The notes under the pieces were generated by a model. That model searched no databases, was not told where the DNA came from, and saw only the letters and a list, made by a program, of their open reading frames with translations. Both the position numbers and the translations under genes were made by a program. From the NCBI RefSeq assembly GCF_900108335.1, contig NZ_FNVT01000029.1:1-64000 (forward strand): DNA of 64,000 nt, in the 5' to 3' direction. Positions 41,109-50,268 of this stretch are shown one piece after another; position 1 is the first letter of the stretch, and each line of letters begins with the position of its first letter. Source of the stretch: Nonomuraea solani. Its GTDB lineage: Bacteria; Actinomycetota; Actinomycetes; Streptosporangiales; Streptosporangiaceae.

Positions 41109-41948
41109 TCAATGACGGAACAGGGCGTTGAGTTCGCCGAAGTCCAGTGAGTCGTCCAGCGTCGTGAAGGTTCCCGGGCCGAACAGTTCCGCGGCGGCCC
41201 TGCGGGTCGCGGTGTAGGCGGCCTGGGCCAGGCCGGTGCCGAGGCTGATCCGGCGGACCCCCGCCTGCGCGAGTTCGGTGACGCTCGGGCCGCCGGCGCC
41301 GGCCATCGCGTTGACCGGCAGGGGTGACTCGGCGCAGAGAGTCTTCAGCACGTCCAGGTCGAGCAGGCCGGGGACGAAGATGCCGTCGGCGCCCGCCTCG
41401 GCATAGGCCGCGGTGCGGGCCAGCACGTCGTCCAGCCGGGCCTCGGCCTGGCCGATGGCGAACAGGAAGACGTCGGTGCGGGCGTTGACGAACAGGTCCG
41501 GCAGGCCCGCCGCCGCGGCGGCCTCCCGGGCGGCGCGGAGCCGGGCGCTCTGGCCGGCGATGTCGAACAGCGGGCCGCCAGGGGCCGTGGAGTCCTCCAG
41601 GTTGACGCCCACCGCGCCGGCCTCGATCACCGCCCGTACGGTCGCGGCGACGTCCGCCGGGGCCGGGCCGTACCCGCCCTCCACGTCGACCGTCACCGGC
41701 AGGTCGACGGTGTTCACGATGCGCCGGGCGGCCGCCACCATCTCGTCCCGGCTCAGCCGCTGCCCGTCCCCGTGGCCCAGAGACCACGACACGCCGCCGC
41801 TGGTGGTGGCGATCGCCGTGGCGCCGGCCGCGGCGATCACGGCCGCGCTGGCGGCGTCCCAGGCGTTGGGCAGCACCAGTACGGACTCGGTGCTCAAGGA
41901 GCGGAACAACCGGGCCTTCCGCTCGGTGGAGGAGATGTCAACAGACAT
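41109..41948 (-). CDS. Isocitrate lyase/PEP mutase-family protein
   Basis: 279 residues of the ICL/PEPM barrel: LVLPNAWDAASAAVIAAAGA, the Mg-binding LPVTVDVEGGYG, GVNLEDSTAPGG and INARTDVFL-like VNARTDVFLFAIGQ. The KKCGH catalytic loop of true isocitrate lyase is absent, so it is a PEP mutase-like or oxaloacetase/carboxyvinyl-type enzyme of unknown substrate. Divergent from the ArsR-like gene at 42063, which may repress it. The ATG at 41948 fits the family N-terminus. Confidence 0.82.
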   Translation of the reverse strand: MSVDISSTERKARLFRSLSTESVLVLPNAWDAASAAVIAAAGATAIATTSGGVSWSLGHGDGQRLSRDEMVAAARRIVNTVDLPVTVDVEGGYGPAPADVAATVRAVIEAGAVGVNLEDSTAPGGPLFDIAGQSARLRAAREAAAAAGLPDLFVNARTDVFLFAIGQAEARLDDVLARTAAYAEAGADGIFVPGLLDLDVLKTLCAESPLPVNAMAGAGGPSVTELAQAGVRRISLGTGLAQAAYTATRRAAAELFGPGTFTTLDDSLDFGELNALFRH

Positions 41949-42062
41949 GTGGATGACCGCCTTCGCGTCGTTCGGTACCTGCTCACGGGATGCTGCCGGG
42001 CGGGAGCGCGGGCGTCCATTGATTAAGCTCGTACCGAATCGGCGAGCGACGGAGGAGGCGGG

Positions 42063-43052
42063 ATGAAGGCGCGGCTGACCTTCTCGGTGAACGACCTGGC
42101 CGAGACCCGGTTCGCCGTCTCGCCGATGTGGGAGGTCGTCACGAGTTGCCGGGTGCTGAACGCCGCCGTGGTGCCGGAGCCCCATCGCGGCTGGGCCGAC
42201 CAGGTGCGTCCCCGGCTCGCGGCCGCGGGGCTCGATCGTGGGTGGCTGGCCGACATGATTCCGGCCCTCGGCCACCTTCCCGACTTTCTCAACCCGGCAC
42301 CCGCGACCGCGTCCCCCGATCTTGGAGACGAGCTGGCCGTCATCGAGGCGACCGACCCCGAGCTGGTACGGCGGGACCTCGGCCACCTGGCCGCCGAGCG
42401 CGACGGCCGGTTGTCCTCCCGGCTGCGCGGCCTGCACCGGGCCCCTCAGACCCAACTGCCCCGGATCGTCGCGGAGATCGACGCCTACTGGCGGCTCGCG
42501 ATCGCGCCTTACTGGGGCAGGATCCGCTCGGTGCTGGAGGCTGACATCTTCCACCGGGGCCGCCAGGTGGCCGAGCAGGGCACGGCCCAGGCGCTCAACG
42601 ACCTGCACCACACGGTGCGCTGGTCCGCCGGAGGCCTCCACCTGGTGCAGCGGCACTGCGCCATCACCAGGATCGAGACCGGCGCCGGGCTGCTCCTGGT
42701 GCCGTCGGTGTTCGCCTGGCCGCGCGTGCTGACCCGGTCCGTCGTGTCGGAGACGCCCCAGCTCGCCTACCCGGCGCGCGGGATCGGCACGTTGTGGGAG
42801 CGCCGGGCGCATGAGCGGGTGGAAGCCCTCGCCGCCGTGATCGGCCGATCCCGCGCCCTGATCCTGACCGAACTCGACTCGCCCGCCTCGACCACCGAGC
42901 TCGCCCAGCGGTCGGGGCTCTCCGCGGCGGGCGTGTCCCAGCACCTCACGGCGCTGCGGGCGGCCGGCCTGACCAGCACCCACCGGGCGGGCCGCCTGGT
43001 CCTCTACGCTCGCACCGGCCTCGCCGACGCGCTGCTCACCGCACAGGCTTAG
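42063..43052 (+). CDS. ArsR-like winged-helix regulator (DUF5937 type)
   Basis: 329 residues. The N-terminal two thirds are an actinobacterial sensor-like domain beginning RLTFSVNDLAETRFAVSPMW with EVVTSC. The C-terminal 85 residues are an ArsR winged helix (AVIGRSRALILTELDSPAST, TELAQRSGLSAAGVSQHLTA). These proteins usually control a nearby transporter or enzyme gene. The divergent PEP mutase-like gene is the natural candidate. It overlaps the tail of the convergent secreted-protein gene by 4 bases. Confidence 0.82.
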   Translation: MKARLTFSVNDLAETRFAVSPMWEVVTSCRVLNAAVVPEPHRGWADQVRPRLAAAGLDRGWLADMIPALGHLPDFLNPAPATASPDLGDELAVIEATDPELVRRDLGHLAAERDGRLSSRLRGLHRAPQTQLPRIVAEIDAYWRLAIAPYWGRIRSVLEADIFHRGRQVAEQGTAQALNDLHHTVRWSAGGLHLVQRHCAITRIETGAGLLLVPSVFAWPRVLTRSVVSETPQLAYPARGIGTLWERRAHERVEALAAVIGRSRALILTELDSPASTTELAQRSGLSAAGVSQHLTALRAAGLTSTHRAGRLVLYARTGLADALLTAQA

Positions 43053-43846
43053 AGCATGGGGGTCATGGCGAACTCCTGGTACACCCGCTCCTTGGCCGCC
43101 CAGGCCGCGGGCGAGTAGGCGGCGTAGAACGTCTTGCCGCACTCCAGGTCCTTGAGGGCCGCCTTGATCTCCTTGGCCAGGTACGGCCTGGCCTCGGCGG
43201 GCTTCATCGGCCCCCACATGACCGGCTTATCGCCCTTGTGGTTCTTCTTGGCGAGCTCCGTACGCTCCTTCAGGAACTTCGACCGCCCGAGCTCGGCCAG
43301 GACCGACGGCTTGGTCGGGCCGGCGCCCAGACACTTGGCGAACCGCTCGCCAAGCCCCACGAGTCGCGGGTCCTTGTCGAGCGGGGCGATCGAGTCCTCC
43401 AGTGCCGTGTCGAGCTTGGTGAGATAGTCGTCCCAGAACGAGGTGACGGTCATGCCCAGGTGCTCCTTGGCGGCCTTGGCGAAGCAGCCCTCGTCGGCGG
43501 CGCGCCACTTCTTCAGCTCTTTGGCTGACATCGCCATCATGTTCTTGTTGTTCGGGTTCTCCTTGGACGCGGCGTCCGGGAAGACGTGCTTGGACCAGAC
43601 GCCGAATCCGTATTTAGCGCGATAAGCGCGCAGCGCCTCGTAGTCGCCGGCCAGGCGCTCGCGCTCACCGGGCTGCCACTGGCGCTTGACGACCGGTTCG
43701 GCCAGGTAGGTGAGGCCCTGCTCCTTCATGCAGGCGACCCGCGTCTCCTCCATGGCGGCCTTCTTCTCGTACGCGGCCTCCGTCCCGGGTGACAGGGCGC
43801 CGGCGATGAGGACGGCCGCGACGGCCTTGGTCGCTGTGATGATCAT
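43049..43846 (-). CDS. Secreted protein of unknown function
   Basis: 265 residues with an N-terminal signal-like helix (TATKAVAAVLIAGALSPGTEA). The mature part is helical and lysine-rich, with four cysteines (in VACMKEQG, DEGCFAKA, AKCLGAG and LECGKTF) that could form two disulfides. MKEQGLTYL resembles the start of many actinobacterial secreted or lipoprotein-like families. Downstream of the ECF sigma/CU044_5270 pair on the same strand, so it may be part of their regulon. Function unknown. Confidence 0.6.
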   Translation of the reverse strand: MIITATKAVAAVLIAGALSPGTEAAYEKKAAMEETRVACMKEQGLTYLAEPVVKRQWQPGERERLAGDYEALRAYRAKYGFGVWSKHVFPDAASKENPNNKNMMAMSAKELKKWRAADEGCFAKAAKEHLGMTVTSFWDDYLTKLDTALEDSIAPLDKDPRLVGLGERFAKCLGAGPTKPSVLAELGRSKFLKERTELAKKNHKGDKPVMWGPMKPAEARPYLAKEIKAALKDLECGKTFYAAYSPAAWAAKERVYQEFAMTPML

Positions 43847-43872
43847 GACAGTGCTCCTTAGGAAGGGAACGT

Positions 43873-44895
43873 TCAGCAGGGGATCTTCATGCGGGACGCC
43901 TTCGGTGACACCTCGGGCAGTCCGGGTACGAGATCGACGGCGAGCACCGCGGTGCCGGTCGTCGTGTTCCTGGGGATGGTGTAGTCGCGGCCGCCGGGCA
44001 GCTCGACCTCGGTGTCCCTGACGTAGACGTAGCGCTCGCCCAGGTAGTGGTACGTCTTCCGGTCGAAGATCAGCTCGGATCGGGTGCCGTTGCCCTCGTC
44101 CATCGCCACGGCCAGACCGGGGCGGCCCGCCGCGTCCACCGCGTCAGGGATGAGGACGATGCCGTTCAGGCCGGCGGCCACCTGGTAGAGCGCGGCGCTC
44201 AGGCTGGGGCGTACCACCGACTCCATGGCCAGCCGCTTCAGTGAGGACCAGATGCGCAGCGGCTTCTCGCCCGTGCCGGCCACGATCTTCGCGCGCACCT
44301 GGGCCGGGTCCGTCGGCCAGGCGCCGAGCCGGGCGTAGGCGGGTTCGCCGGGGCAGCCCGCCGTCTCGGAGACGATGTCCTCGACGCCGTGGTCCCAGTA
44401 TTTCCGGGGCGCCGGTCCCGTGGCCGACAGGGCCTGCTCGCGGCTCAGCCAGGGCTTGTTCACATCGGCGGCCTCCCAGCGCTCCTCGCTGGCCGTGATC
44501 GTGGTGCCCTGCGGTTCGCCCGACTTGCCCCGGGTGTGCAGGTACCGCTGGGCCAGCTTCTTGGTGTGGACGTACTGGCCGCGGTCCGGAACCGTGCCGG
44601 CCTGGCCTGCGGCGGCCTGTGCGGCCAGCTTGAGCAGCGCCTTGGCGTCGGCCGGCGGCGCGGCCATCGGAGAGCCGGAGCCGCCCAGGCTCACCTGGGT
44701 GGCGAGGATGCCGGCGGTCAGCGTCACCGCCATCGCGCCGACCAGGGCGACGCGCCGGACCGGCAGCGCGGTACGCCGGGTGCGGCGCGGCCGGTCGAAC
44801 CGGGCCACCAGCTCGGCACGGGAGCCCGCCAAGTCGCGCTCCGTCGCCTCAGGAGTGCCGGCCCACAGCCGGCCGATCTCCCTCATCTCATCCAT
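43873..44895 (-). CDS. CU044_5270-family protein
   Basis: 340 residues. A cytoplasmic N-terminus (MDEMREIGRLWAGTPEATER) and one membrane helix (about 48-66, RRVALVGAMAVTLTAGILAT) precede an extracytoplasmic domain with the family pattern PPADAKALLKLAAQAA and GRQYVHTK-like QYVHTKKLA. In many actinomycetes this family is encoded directly after an ECF sigma factor and is a candidate anti-sigma/sensor, though not proven. Its start overlaps the sigma-factor stop by 8 bases, so translation is coupled. Confidence 0.78.
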   Translation of the reverse strand: MDEMREIGRLWAGTPEATERDLAGSRAELVARFDRPRRTRRTALPVRRVALVGAMAVTLTAGILATQVSLGGSGSPMAAPPADAKALLKLAAQAAAGQAGTVPDRGQYVHTKKLAQRYLHTRGKSGEPQGTTITASEERWEAADVNKPWLSREQALSATGPAPRKYWDHGVEDIVSETAGCPGEPAYARLGAWPTDPAQVRAKIVAGTGEKPLRIWSSLKRLAMESVVRPSLSAALYQVAAGLNGIVLIPDAVDAAGRPGLAVAMDEGNGTRSELIFDRKTYHYLGERYVYVRDTEVELPGGRDYTIPRNTTTGTAVLAVDLVPGLPEVSPKASRMKIPC

Positions 44896-45454
44896 GGTCT
44901 GCTCCCTCCAGAGCCTGCCGGACCTTCTTGCGCGCCCGGTTGAGCCGGGATCGCACGGTCCCGACCGGGACGCCCAGCGCCCCGGCCACCTCCTCGTACG
45001 TCAGTTCCGCCCACGCCACCAGCAACAACGCGTCCCTGTCGCCCTTGCGTAACCCGGCCAGCGCCGCCACCAGCGGCCGGTTGACCGCGAGGGTGCCCAC
45101 GCCGTCCTCCACCGGGCCGCCGGTGATCTCCGCCGGGTCCACGCCGCCGCGCACGTACGCCCGGTAGCGGGCCACCTCGCGCCGACGTCGTTTGCCGATC
45201 ACGTTCGAGGCGATGCCGTACAGCCAGGGCCGGGCACTGATCTGGTCATGCTCGTAGCGGTGCCGGTGCTCGAAGGCGGCCAGGAACGTCTCGGACACCA
45301 CGTCGTCGGCCGCGTCCGGGCCGAGCCTGCGGGCCGCGTAGCGGTGCAGGGCGGGTGCGTGCCGGTCGAACACCGTGGCGAACGCCTCCGGTTCGCGTAC
45401 CGACCGGCGAATCAGGTCGGTGTCGGCGGCCTCGGCTGTCGCCGATTCGGCCAT
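44888..45454 (-). CDS. ECF-type RNA polymerase sigma factor
   Basis: 188 residues. Region 2: FDRHAPALHRYAARRLGPDA, then AADDVVSETFLAAFEHRHRY and RPWLYGIASNVIGKRRR. Region 4: LVAWAELTYEEVAGALGVPV and GTVRSRLNRARKKVRQ. The ATG at 45454 lies about 11 bases after GAAGGGA; a GTG 21 bases upstream is also possible. It is co-transcribed with the CU044_5270 gene, its likely regulator. Which genes it controls is not evident. Confidence 0.85.
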   Translation of the reverse strand: MAESATAEAADTDLIRRSVREPEAFATVFDRHAPALHRYAARRLGPDAADDVVSETFLAAFEHRHRYEHDQISARPWLYGIASNVIGKRRRREVARYRAYVRGGVDPAEITGGPVEDGVGTLAVNRPLVAALAGLRKGDRDALLLVAWAELTYEEVAGALGVPVGTVRSRLNRARKKVRQALEGADHG

Positions 45455-45585
45455 GAAGTGGTCAGCTCCCTTCACATGGCTAGCGGGCAGATTCGCCTGT
45501 ACTTACCGCTGTTCCGACGGAAGGTTCACGGGGAGGCAAAATATCGCCGCCATGGATGGGCAGATCGTGGGGTATGGGCAGCACC

Positions 45586-46227
45586 ATGATCTTCTTGAGG
45601 CGGGCAGTCTGGGTCGCCGTACTCGCTCTCGTGGTCACCTTGATCACCGTGCCACCGGCGACGGCCGAACCACGTCAGCGATCACAGGCCGCGAGCGCGG
45701 CCGTCGCCCGGCGCATGCTGGCCCAGCTCAAGGTCGCCAGGCCGCTGTCCATCCGGGGCTACAGCCGCGAGCGGTTCCAGCCTCTGTGGGCGCGGCACAA
45801 GGGCAAGTGCAGCACCCGGGAGGTCGTCCTGGCCCGCGACGGGCGGCACGTACGCCGGAACAAGGCCTGCCATCCGGTCAAGGGCCGCTGGTACAGCCCG
45901 TACGACGGCAGGCGGCTCAAGAGCGAGAAGCAGGTGGACGTCGACCATGTCGTGCCGCTCGCGTACGCCTGGCGCTCGGGTGCCAAACGCTGGAGCCAGG
46001 CCAAGCGGCGCGCCTTCGCCAACGACGTCACCCGCCCCGAACTGCTCGCGGTCAGCCACTCCGCCAACATCGCCAAGGGCGGTCAGGGTCCCCAGAGCTG
46101 GCGGCCGAAACGCCGCGCCTACTGGTGCCGGTACGCCACCTCCTGGATCACCGTCAAACGCCACTACCGGCTCTTCGTGACCCACAAGGAGAGGGTGGCC
46201 CTGCTCAACATGCTGCGCACCTGCTGA
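45586..46227 (+). CDS. Secreted HNH endonuclease-family protein
   Basis: 213 residues. A Sec-type signal (AVWVAVLALVVTLITVPPAT then AEP) is followed by a DUF1524/HNH-like nuclease domain: CSTREVVLARDGRHV, DVDHVVPLAYAWRSGA (the catalytic DHxxPL motif), and NIAKGGQGPQSWRP, where the Asn and Lys complete the fold, then YWCRYATSWITVK. Exported nuclease, probably for phosphate or nucleotide scavenging. ATGs at 45574 and 45586 are both plausible starts. Confidence 0.82.
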   Translation: MIFLRRAVWVAVLALVVTLITVPPATAEPRQRSQAASAAVARRMLAQLKVARPLSIRGYSRERFQPLWARHKGKCSTREVVLARDGRHVRRNKACHPVKGRWYSPYDGRRLKSEKQVDVDHVVPLAYAWRSGAKRWSQAKRRAFANDVTRPELLAVSHSANIAKGGQGPQSWRPKRRAYWCRYATSWITVKRHYRLFVTHKERVALLNMLRTC

Positions 46228-46305
46228 TCGGGCCTTGACCTTCGGCGGCTGATTCCGTACGTTCCCAGCGAGTTTGTTGGACGACGGCATAGCCCGGAGG
46301 CGGCT

Positions 46306-47517
46306 TTGACAGAACAGTCCAGCACCACCCCGACGTGGCCCGATCTTCCCCCAGGCCCGTACGGCACCCTCTCGCCCGACATCCCGCGCCGGCACGCCGA
46401 GGCCCCGATGGAACCCGCCACGCTGCCCAGCGGCGACCGGGTTCCGATGCTCGTCCGGTACGCGGACGTCCGCACCGTGCTCATGTCCCCGGCCAGCAGC
46501 CGCAACCTGCGCGAACCCGGCCTGCCCCGGATGGCCAAGGGCATGTTCCTGGACGACGACCCGGCGGCGCTCATGAACCAGGACCCGCCGGAGCACACCC
46601 GCTACCGCCGCATCATGCACGGCACGTTCACCCCCAAGCACATCGAACGCTGGCGGCCTCGCGCGGCGGCCATCGCGGCCGAGCTGATCGACGCGGCCGG
46701 CGCGGAGTTCGACCTGGTCACGGACTACGCGCTGCTGCTGCCCGCCCGGGTGATCTGCGAGATGCTCGGCGTGCCGATGGACCGCTACGAGGACTTCCGG
46801 GGCTGGACGGAGACGTTCCTGTCCACCTCCGACGCCACCGCCGAGGCCAGGATCGAGGGGATGGCCGCGCTCACGGCCTATACGCGCGAGCTGCTCCAAC
46901 AACACCGGGCCGAGCCGGGGGACGACCTGGTCGACCTGCTCATCGGGGCACGCGACGCGGGCGACGGGCTCAGCGAGGACGAGCTGACCAACATGGTCTT
47001 CACGCTGATCGTGGCCGGGCACGAGACCACCGCCTCGATGATCAGCCGGGGCACGTACCGCCTGCTCTGCCACCCTGACCAGTACGCCGAACTCGCCGCC
47101 CGCCCGGAGGGGGTGCCGGCGGCGGTGGAGGAGATCCTGCGCCACGAGGCCCCCGGCAGCAACGGCATGCTGCGGCGGATCACCGAGGACGTCGAGGTGT
47201 CCGCCGGGCCGATCGCGGCGGGCAGCGTCGTGCTGCCCAACATCTCGGCGGCCAACCACGACCCGGCGGTGTTCGAGGACCCGCTACGGTTCGACATCCA
47301 CCGGTTCGCCACCACGCCGCCCAACCCGCACCTGGGGCTCGGCCACGGGCCTCACTACTGCCTGGGGGCGAACCTGGCCAGGATGGAACTCCAGGAGGCG
47401 TTCCACGCCCTGGTCACCCGCTTGCCCGCACTTCAGGCGCAGGAGGATCTGGCGGCCGTACGGTGGACCGACGGCTTCGTCTTCCGGCCGCTACGGCTGC
47501 TGGTCAAGGCCGGTTAG
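46306..47517 (+). CDS. Cytochrome P450
   Basis: 403 residues. The I-helix oxygen-binding motif LIVAGHETTASM, the ExxR-type EEILRHE region and the haem loop LGLGHGPHYCLGANL with Cys352 are all present. It is a typical soluble bacterial CYP105/CYP107-like monooxygenase. The start is a TTG at 46306 with CGGAGG 5 bases upstream. No ferredoxin or biosynthetic cluster is adjacent, so the substrate is open. Confidence 0.9.
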   Translation: MTEQSSTTPTWPDLPPGPYGTLSPDIPRRHAEAPMEPATLPSGDRVPMLVRYADVRTVLMSPASSRNLREPGLPRMAKGMFLDDDPAALMNQDPPEHTRYRRIMHGTFTPKHIERWRPRAAAIAAELIDAAGAEFDLVTDYALLLPARVICEMLGVPMDRYEDFRGWTETFLSTSDATAEARIEGMAALTAYTRELLQQHRAEPGDDLVDLLIGARDAGDGLSEDELTNMVFTLIVAGHETTASMISRGTYRLLCHPDQYAELAARPEGVPAAVEEILRHEAPGSNGMLRRITEDVEVSAGPIAAGSVVLPNISAANHDPAVFEDPLRFDIHRFATTPPNPHLGLGHGPHYCLGANLARMELQEAFHALVTRLPALQAQEDLAAVRWTDGFVFRPLRLLVKAG

Positions 47518-47566
47518 ACAGCCGATCCGCCGGGGGTTCCTGGTTCGTGTCGATGATCGAGGGGTC

Positions 47567-48064
47567 ATGCGGGTTCTGGTGTTGTCGGGGCCTCCGGCGG
47601 TGGGCAAGAGCACTCTGGGGCGGTTGGTGGCGGCCGGCCGGCCGGGGCGGTGTGCGTTCATCGATGTGGACGACGTACGGCAGCTCGTCGTCTCGGGCAT
47701 GGTCGCCCCGTGGAAAGGCGAAGAGGGGCGGCGGCAGCGGTGGCTCAGCGCGGTGAACGCGTGCGGCCTGGCCCGCAACTTCGTCGCGGCCGGGATCGAC
47801 GTCGTCATCGCGGACGTGCTCGACGCCGAGACCCTCTCCGTCTACCGGGAGCTGCTGGAGCGGCGGCTGGTGGTGCGGCTGGACGTCGCGTTCGAGCGGG
47901 CGCGGGAGCGGGCTGAGCGGCGGCCGGTGTATCTGAGCTGGGAAGAGTTCGCGATGTTGCACCGGGAGCAGGAAGCGGTGGACGGTGCCGACGTGCGGGT
48001 GGACACGACCGGGCTGAGCGTCGAGGAGACGGCAGCCCGGGTGGTGGCGGTCTGGAAGCCTTAG
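47567..48064 (+). CDS. P-loop kinase-like ATPase
   Basis: 165 residues. VLVLSGPPAVGKSTLGRLVA is a Walker A P-loop, FIDVDDVRQLV the first acidic motif, and RARERAERRPVYLSW a lid-like Arg region. It resembles AAA_33 small-molecule kinases (for example chloramphenicol phosphotransferase-like). Substrate unknown. It is followed by a perfect hairpin shared with the convergent glycosidase gene. Confidence 0.78.
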   Translation: MRVLVLSGPPAVGKSTLGRLVAAGRPGRCAFIDVDDVRQLVVSGMVAPWKGEEGRRQRWLSAVNACGLARNFVAAGIDVVIADVLDAETLSVYRELLERRLVVRLDVAFERARERAERRPVYLSWEEFAMLHREQEAVDGADVRVDTTGLSVEETAARVVAVWKP

Positions 48065-48071
48065 AGGGATC

Positions 48072-48098
48072 GCGCGCCCCCGGTGACCGGGGGCGCGC
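48072..48098. terminator. Bidirectional hairpin terminator
   Basis: A perfect 12-bp stem (48072-48083 with 48087-48098) and a 3-base loop between the stops of two convergent genes. Confidence 0.88.
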
Positions 48099-48105
48099 AC
48101 AGAAC

Positions 48106-50145
48106 CTATTGAAGGGTGCAGACGGTTCCGTTGAGGGTGAAGACGCGGGGCAGGACGTTCGGCCCGCTGTAGTTGCCGACGAAGCCGATCGTGGCCGTCG
48201 CGCCGGTGGCCAGCGAGCCGTTGCCGGGCTCGTTGACGGCCTTGACGTCGGACCCGTCCTGGGTCCAGGTCGCGCTCCATCCGCTCCCCAGGCTCTGCCA
48301 GGTCCTGGGCCAGGTGAAGGCCAGGGTCCAGCCGTTGAGCGGGGCGCCGTTGTTGGTGATGTCGATCGCGCCGACGTACCCGCTGGCCCAGTCGGTCGGG
48401 ATGGTGAGCTTCACCGAGCAGGCGCTCGCGGCCGGGGTGCCGGTCGTGAAGGTCAGCGGCGGTGAGCTCCACGAGAGGGCGCCGCCGGTGTCGCGGGCGA
48501 TCACGTTGAGTGTGTAGCGGGTGCCGGGCCGCAGGTTGTGGACCGTGAACGTGGTTCCGGAGGTCTCGCCGAGCTGCTCGGTGATGGCGCCGTTCTGGCG
48601 GTGGATCTCGTACTTGGCGATCGGGCGCGCGCCCCTGGAGGCGGCGGGCCAGGTGATCGTGGCGCTGTCGTGGGTGATCTGCGTGGTCTTGGGCTGCCCC
48701 GGCGCGCCCGGCAGGCCGGTCGACGGGGCGGACGGGCGCAGGACGAGCGTGGTGAGGGAGAGCGGCGGCAGGGTCTGGGTGGTCGCGGTGCCGGTGGTCG
48801 TGGTGGTGATGGTGGTGGCGCCGTTCGTGTGGGTCAGTACGGTGGGCGCGCCGGCGGCGGGGGTGAAGCCTTCGTAGTCGAGCGCCACGGGGTACGAGGT
48901 GTCCGAGGAGGTGTTGATCAGCAGCACCGACAGGTCGCCATTGGTACGCCGGGTGGCGTGCGCGGTGACCTTGGGCTGGTCGGTCGCGGCCCGGATGAAC
49001 TGGTCGCCGGGACGGGCGAACTCGCTCATCATCCGCAGCGCGTAATAGGGCGCGAAGGGCGTGTTGAGCGGTGGCTCGCACACCGTGCCGTCGGCGTTGC
49101 ACACGCCGCTCGACAGCAGGCCGAAGTCGCCGTAGTCGGTGTGGCCCTCGACCTCGGTGACGTTGCCGATGCCGTTGTGGACGTTCCACCAGTCCACCGT
49201 GAAGACGCCGCCCGCCAGCAGGGACGCGTAGGCGTCGGCGGCGGCCAGGGCGCCGGGCTGGGTGTTGGTGCCGTTGCTGCTCGAACCCGTGTTGAACTCG
49301 GTCATCGCGATGCCGATCCGGTCGGAGCCGGGGCCGGCGTACTGGGCGATCTGCTCGCGGGTGAGCTGGATGATGTCCTGGATATGTCCGGACTTGTCTA
49401 GGGCGCCGGGATACCAGTGCAGGATGGCGAAGTCGATCTTCTCGCCGGCCGCCGAAAGCACGACCTTGTTCCAGCTTCCACTGTCACCCGCGCCCACGAT
49501 GGCGTCGGGCCAGTTGGCGGGCGTGGTCAGCACCGCGCCGATCTTGATGGTGGGATCGGCGGCCTTCATCGCGTCCGCGTACGAAACGACGTGGCGGGCG
49601 TACTCGTTGGGCGACTTGTCCGCGTGGTTGTCCGCCTCCCACGCGGTCCCGTAGTGGCCGTTGCCGTAGTTCTCGTTGCCGATCTCCCAGTACTTGATGC
49701 CGTACTTCTTGGTGACGTTGGCATGACGTACCCAGGCGGCCGCCTCCTCGGCGGTCCCGGTGCCGTAGTTGGCGGTCACCATCGCCTGCGCCCCGGTACG
49801 CCGCACGCCGCCCATGAACGTGTCGAAGTCGGTGTTGGGCGCCACATAGCCACCGGGAGCGGTGTGGTCGGCCCAGTGGTAGATGTCGGAGTACGAGCCG
49901 CCGGGATAGCGCAGCAGCTTCATCCCCGCGTCCTTGAGCAGGTCGGCGGTCTGGTTCGTGCCCAGATTCGTGTCCCAGATCGCATGGTTGGTACCAAGGC
50001 CGGTCTCAGGGACCTTCGAGAGCGCGGCACGGGCGTTGACGGTCACCGCGACGGGGGTGACCTCGTCCGCGTGCGCGACCGGGACGTTCAGCGCGGTCAG
50101 CGTCAGCATGACGGCGAACGCGGCTCTTAACGGGACTTTCGGCAT
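48106..50145 (-). CDS. Secreted clan GH-A glycosidase with FN3 and CBM2 modules
   Basis: 679 residues. Signal peptide (AAFAVMLTLTALNVPVAHA), then a (beta/alpha)8 catalytic domain (about 30-460). Glu158 in WEIGNENYG is the acid/base and Glu283 in AMTEFNTG the nucleophile, the pattern of GH51/GH39-like alpha-L-arabinofuranosidases. From about 475 follows a fibronectin type III domain, and from about 575 a CBM2 (CSVKLTIPTDWASGYVGAID; final Cys pair). It would cut arabinose- or xylose-containing plant polysaccharide while bound to cellulose or xylan. Exact specificity cannot be read. Confidence 0.82.
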   Translation of the reverse strand: MPKVPLRAAFAVMLTLTALNVPVAHADEVTPVAVTVNARAALSKVPETGLGTNHAIWDTNLGTNQTADLLKDAGMKLLRYPGGSYSDIYHWADHTAPGGYVAPNTDFDTFMGGVRRTGAQAMVTANYGTGTAEEAAAWVRHANVTKKYGIKYWEIGNENYGNGHYGTAWEADNHADKSPNEYARHVVSYADAMKAADPTIKIGAVLTTPANWPDAIVGAGDSGSWNKVVLSAAGEKIDFAILHWYPGALDKSGHIQDIIQLTREQIAQYAGPGSDRIGIAMTEFNTGSSSNGTNTQPGALAAADAYASLLAGGVFTVDWWNVHNGIGNVTEVEGHTDYGDFGLLSSGVCNADGTVCEPPLNTPFAPYYALRMMSEFARPGDQFIRAATDQPKVTAHATRRTNGDLSVLLINTSSDTSYPVALDYEGFTPAAGAPTVLTHTNGATTITTTTTGTATTQTLPPLSLTTLVLRPSAPSTGLPGAPGQPKTTQITHDSATITWPAASRGARPIAKYEIHRQNGAITEQLGETSGTTFTVHNLRPGTRYTLNVIARDTGGALSWSSPPLTFTTGTPAASACSVKLTIPTDWASGYVGAIDITNNGAPLNGWTLAFTWPRTWQSLGSGWSATWTQDGSDVKAVNEPGNGSLATGATATIGFVGNYSGPNVLPRVFTLNGTVCTLQ

Positions 50146-50268
50146 CGGAGCACCTCGCCATGGCTAGCGGTATCCACTCGACGCCTCCTCCTGACCAGGA
50201 AGCATCATGATCATGGGGGTTGGCCCGGCTCCCGGTCAATCGCGGCTGAAACTTTCACGAGTGCCATC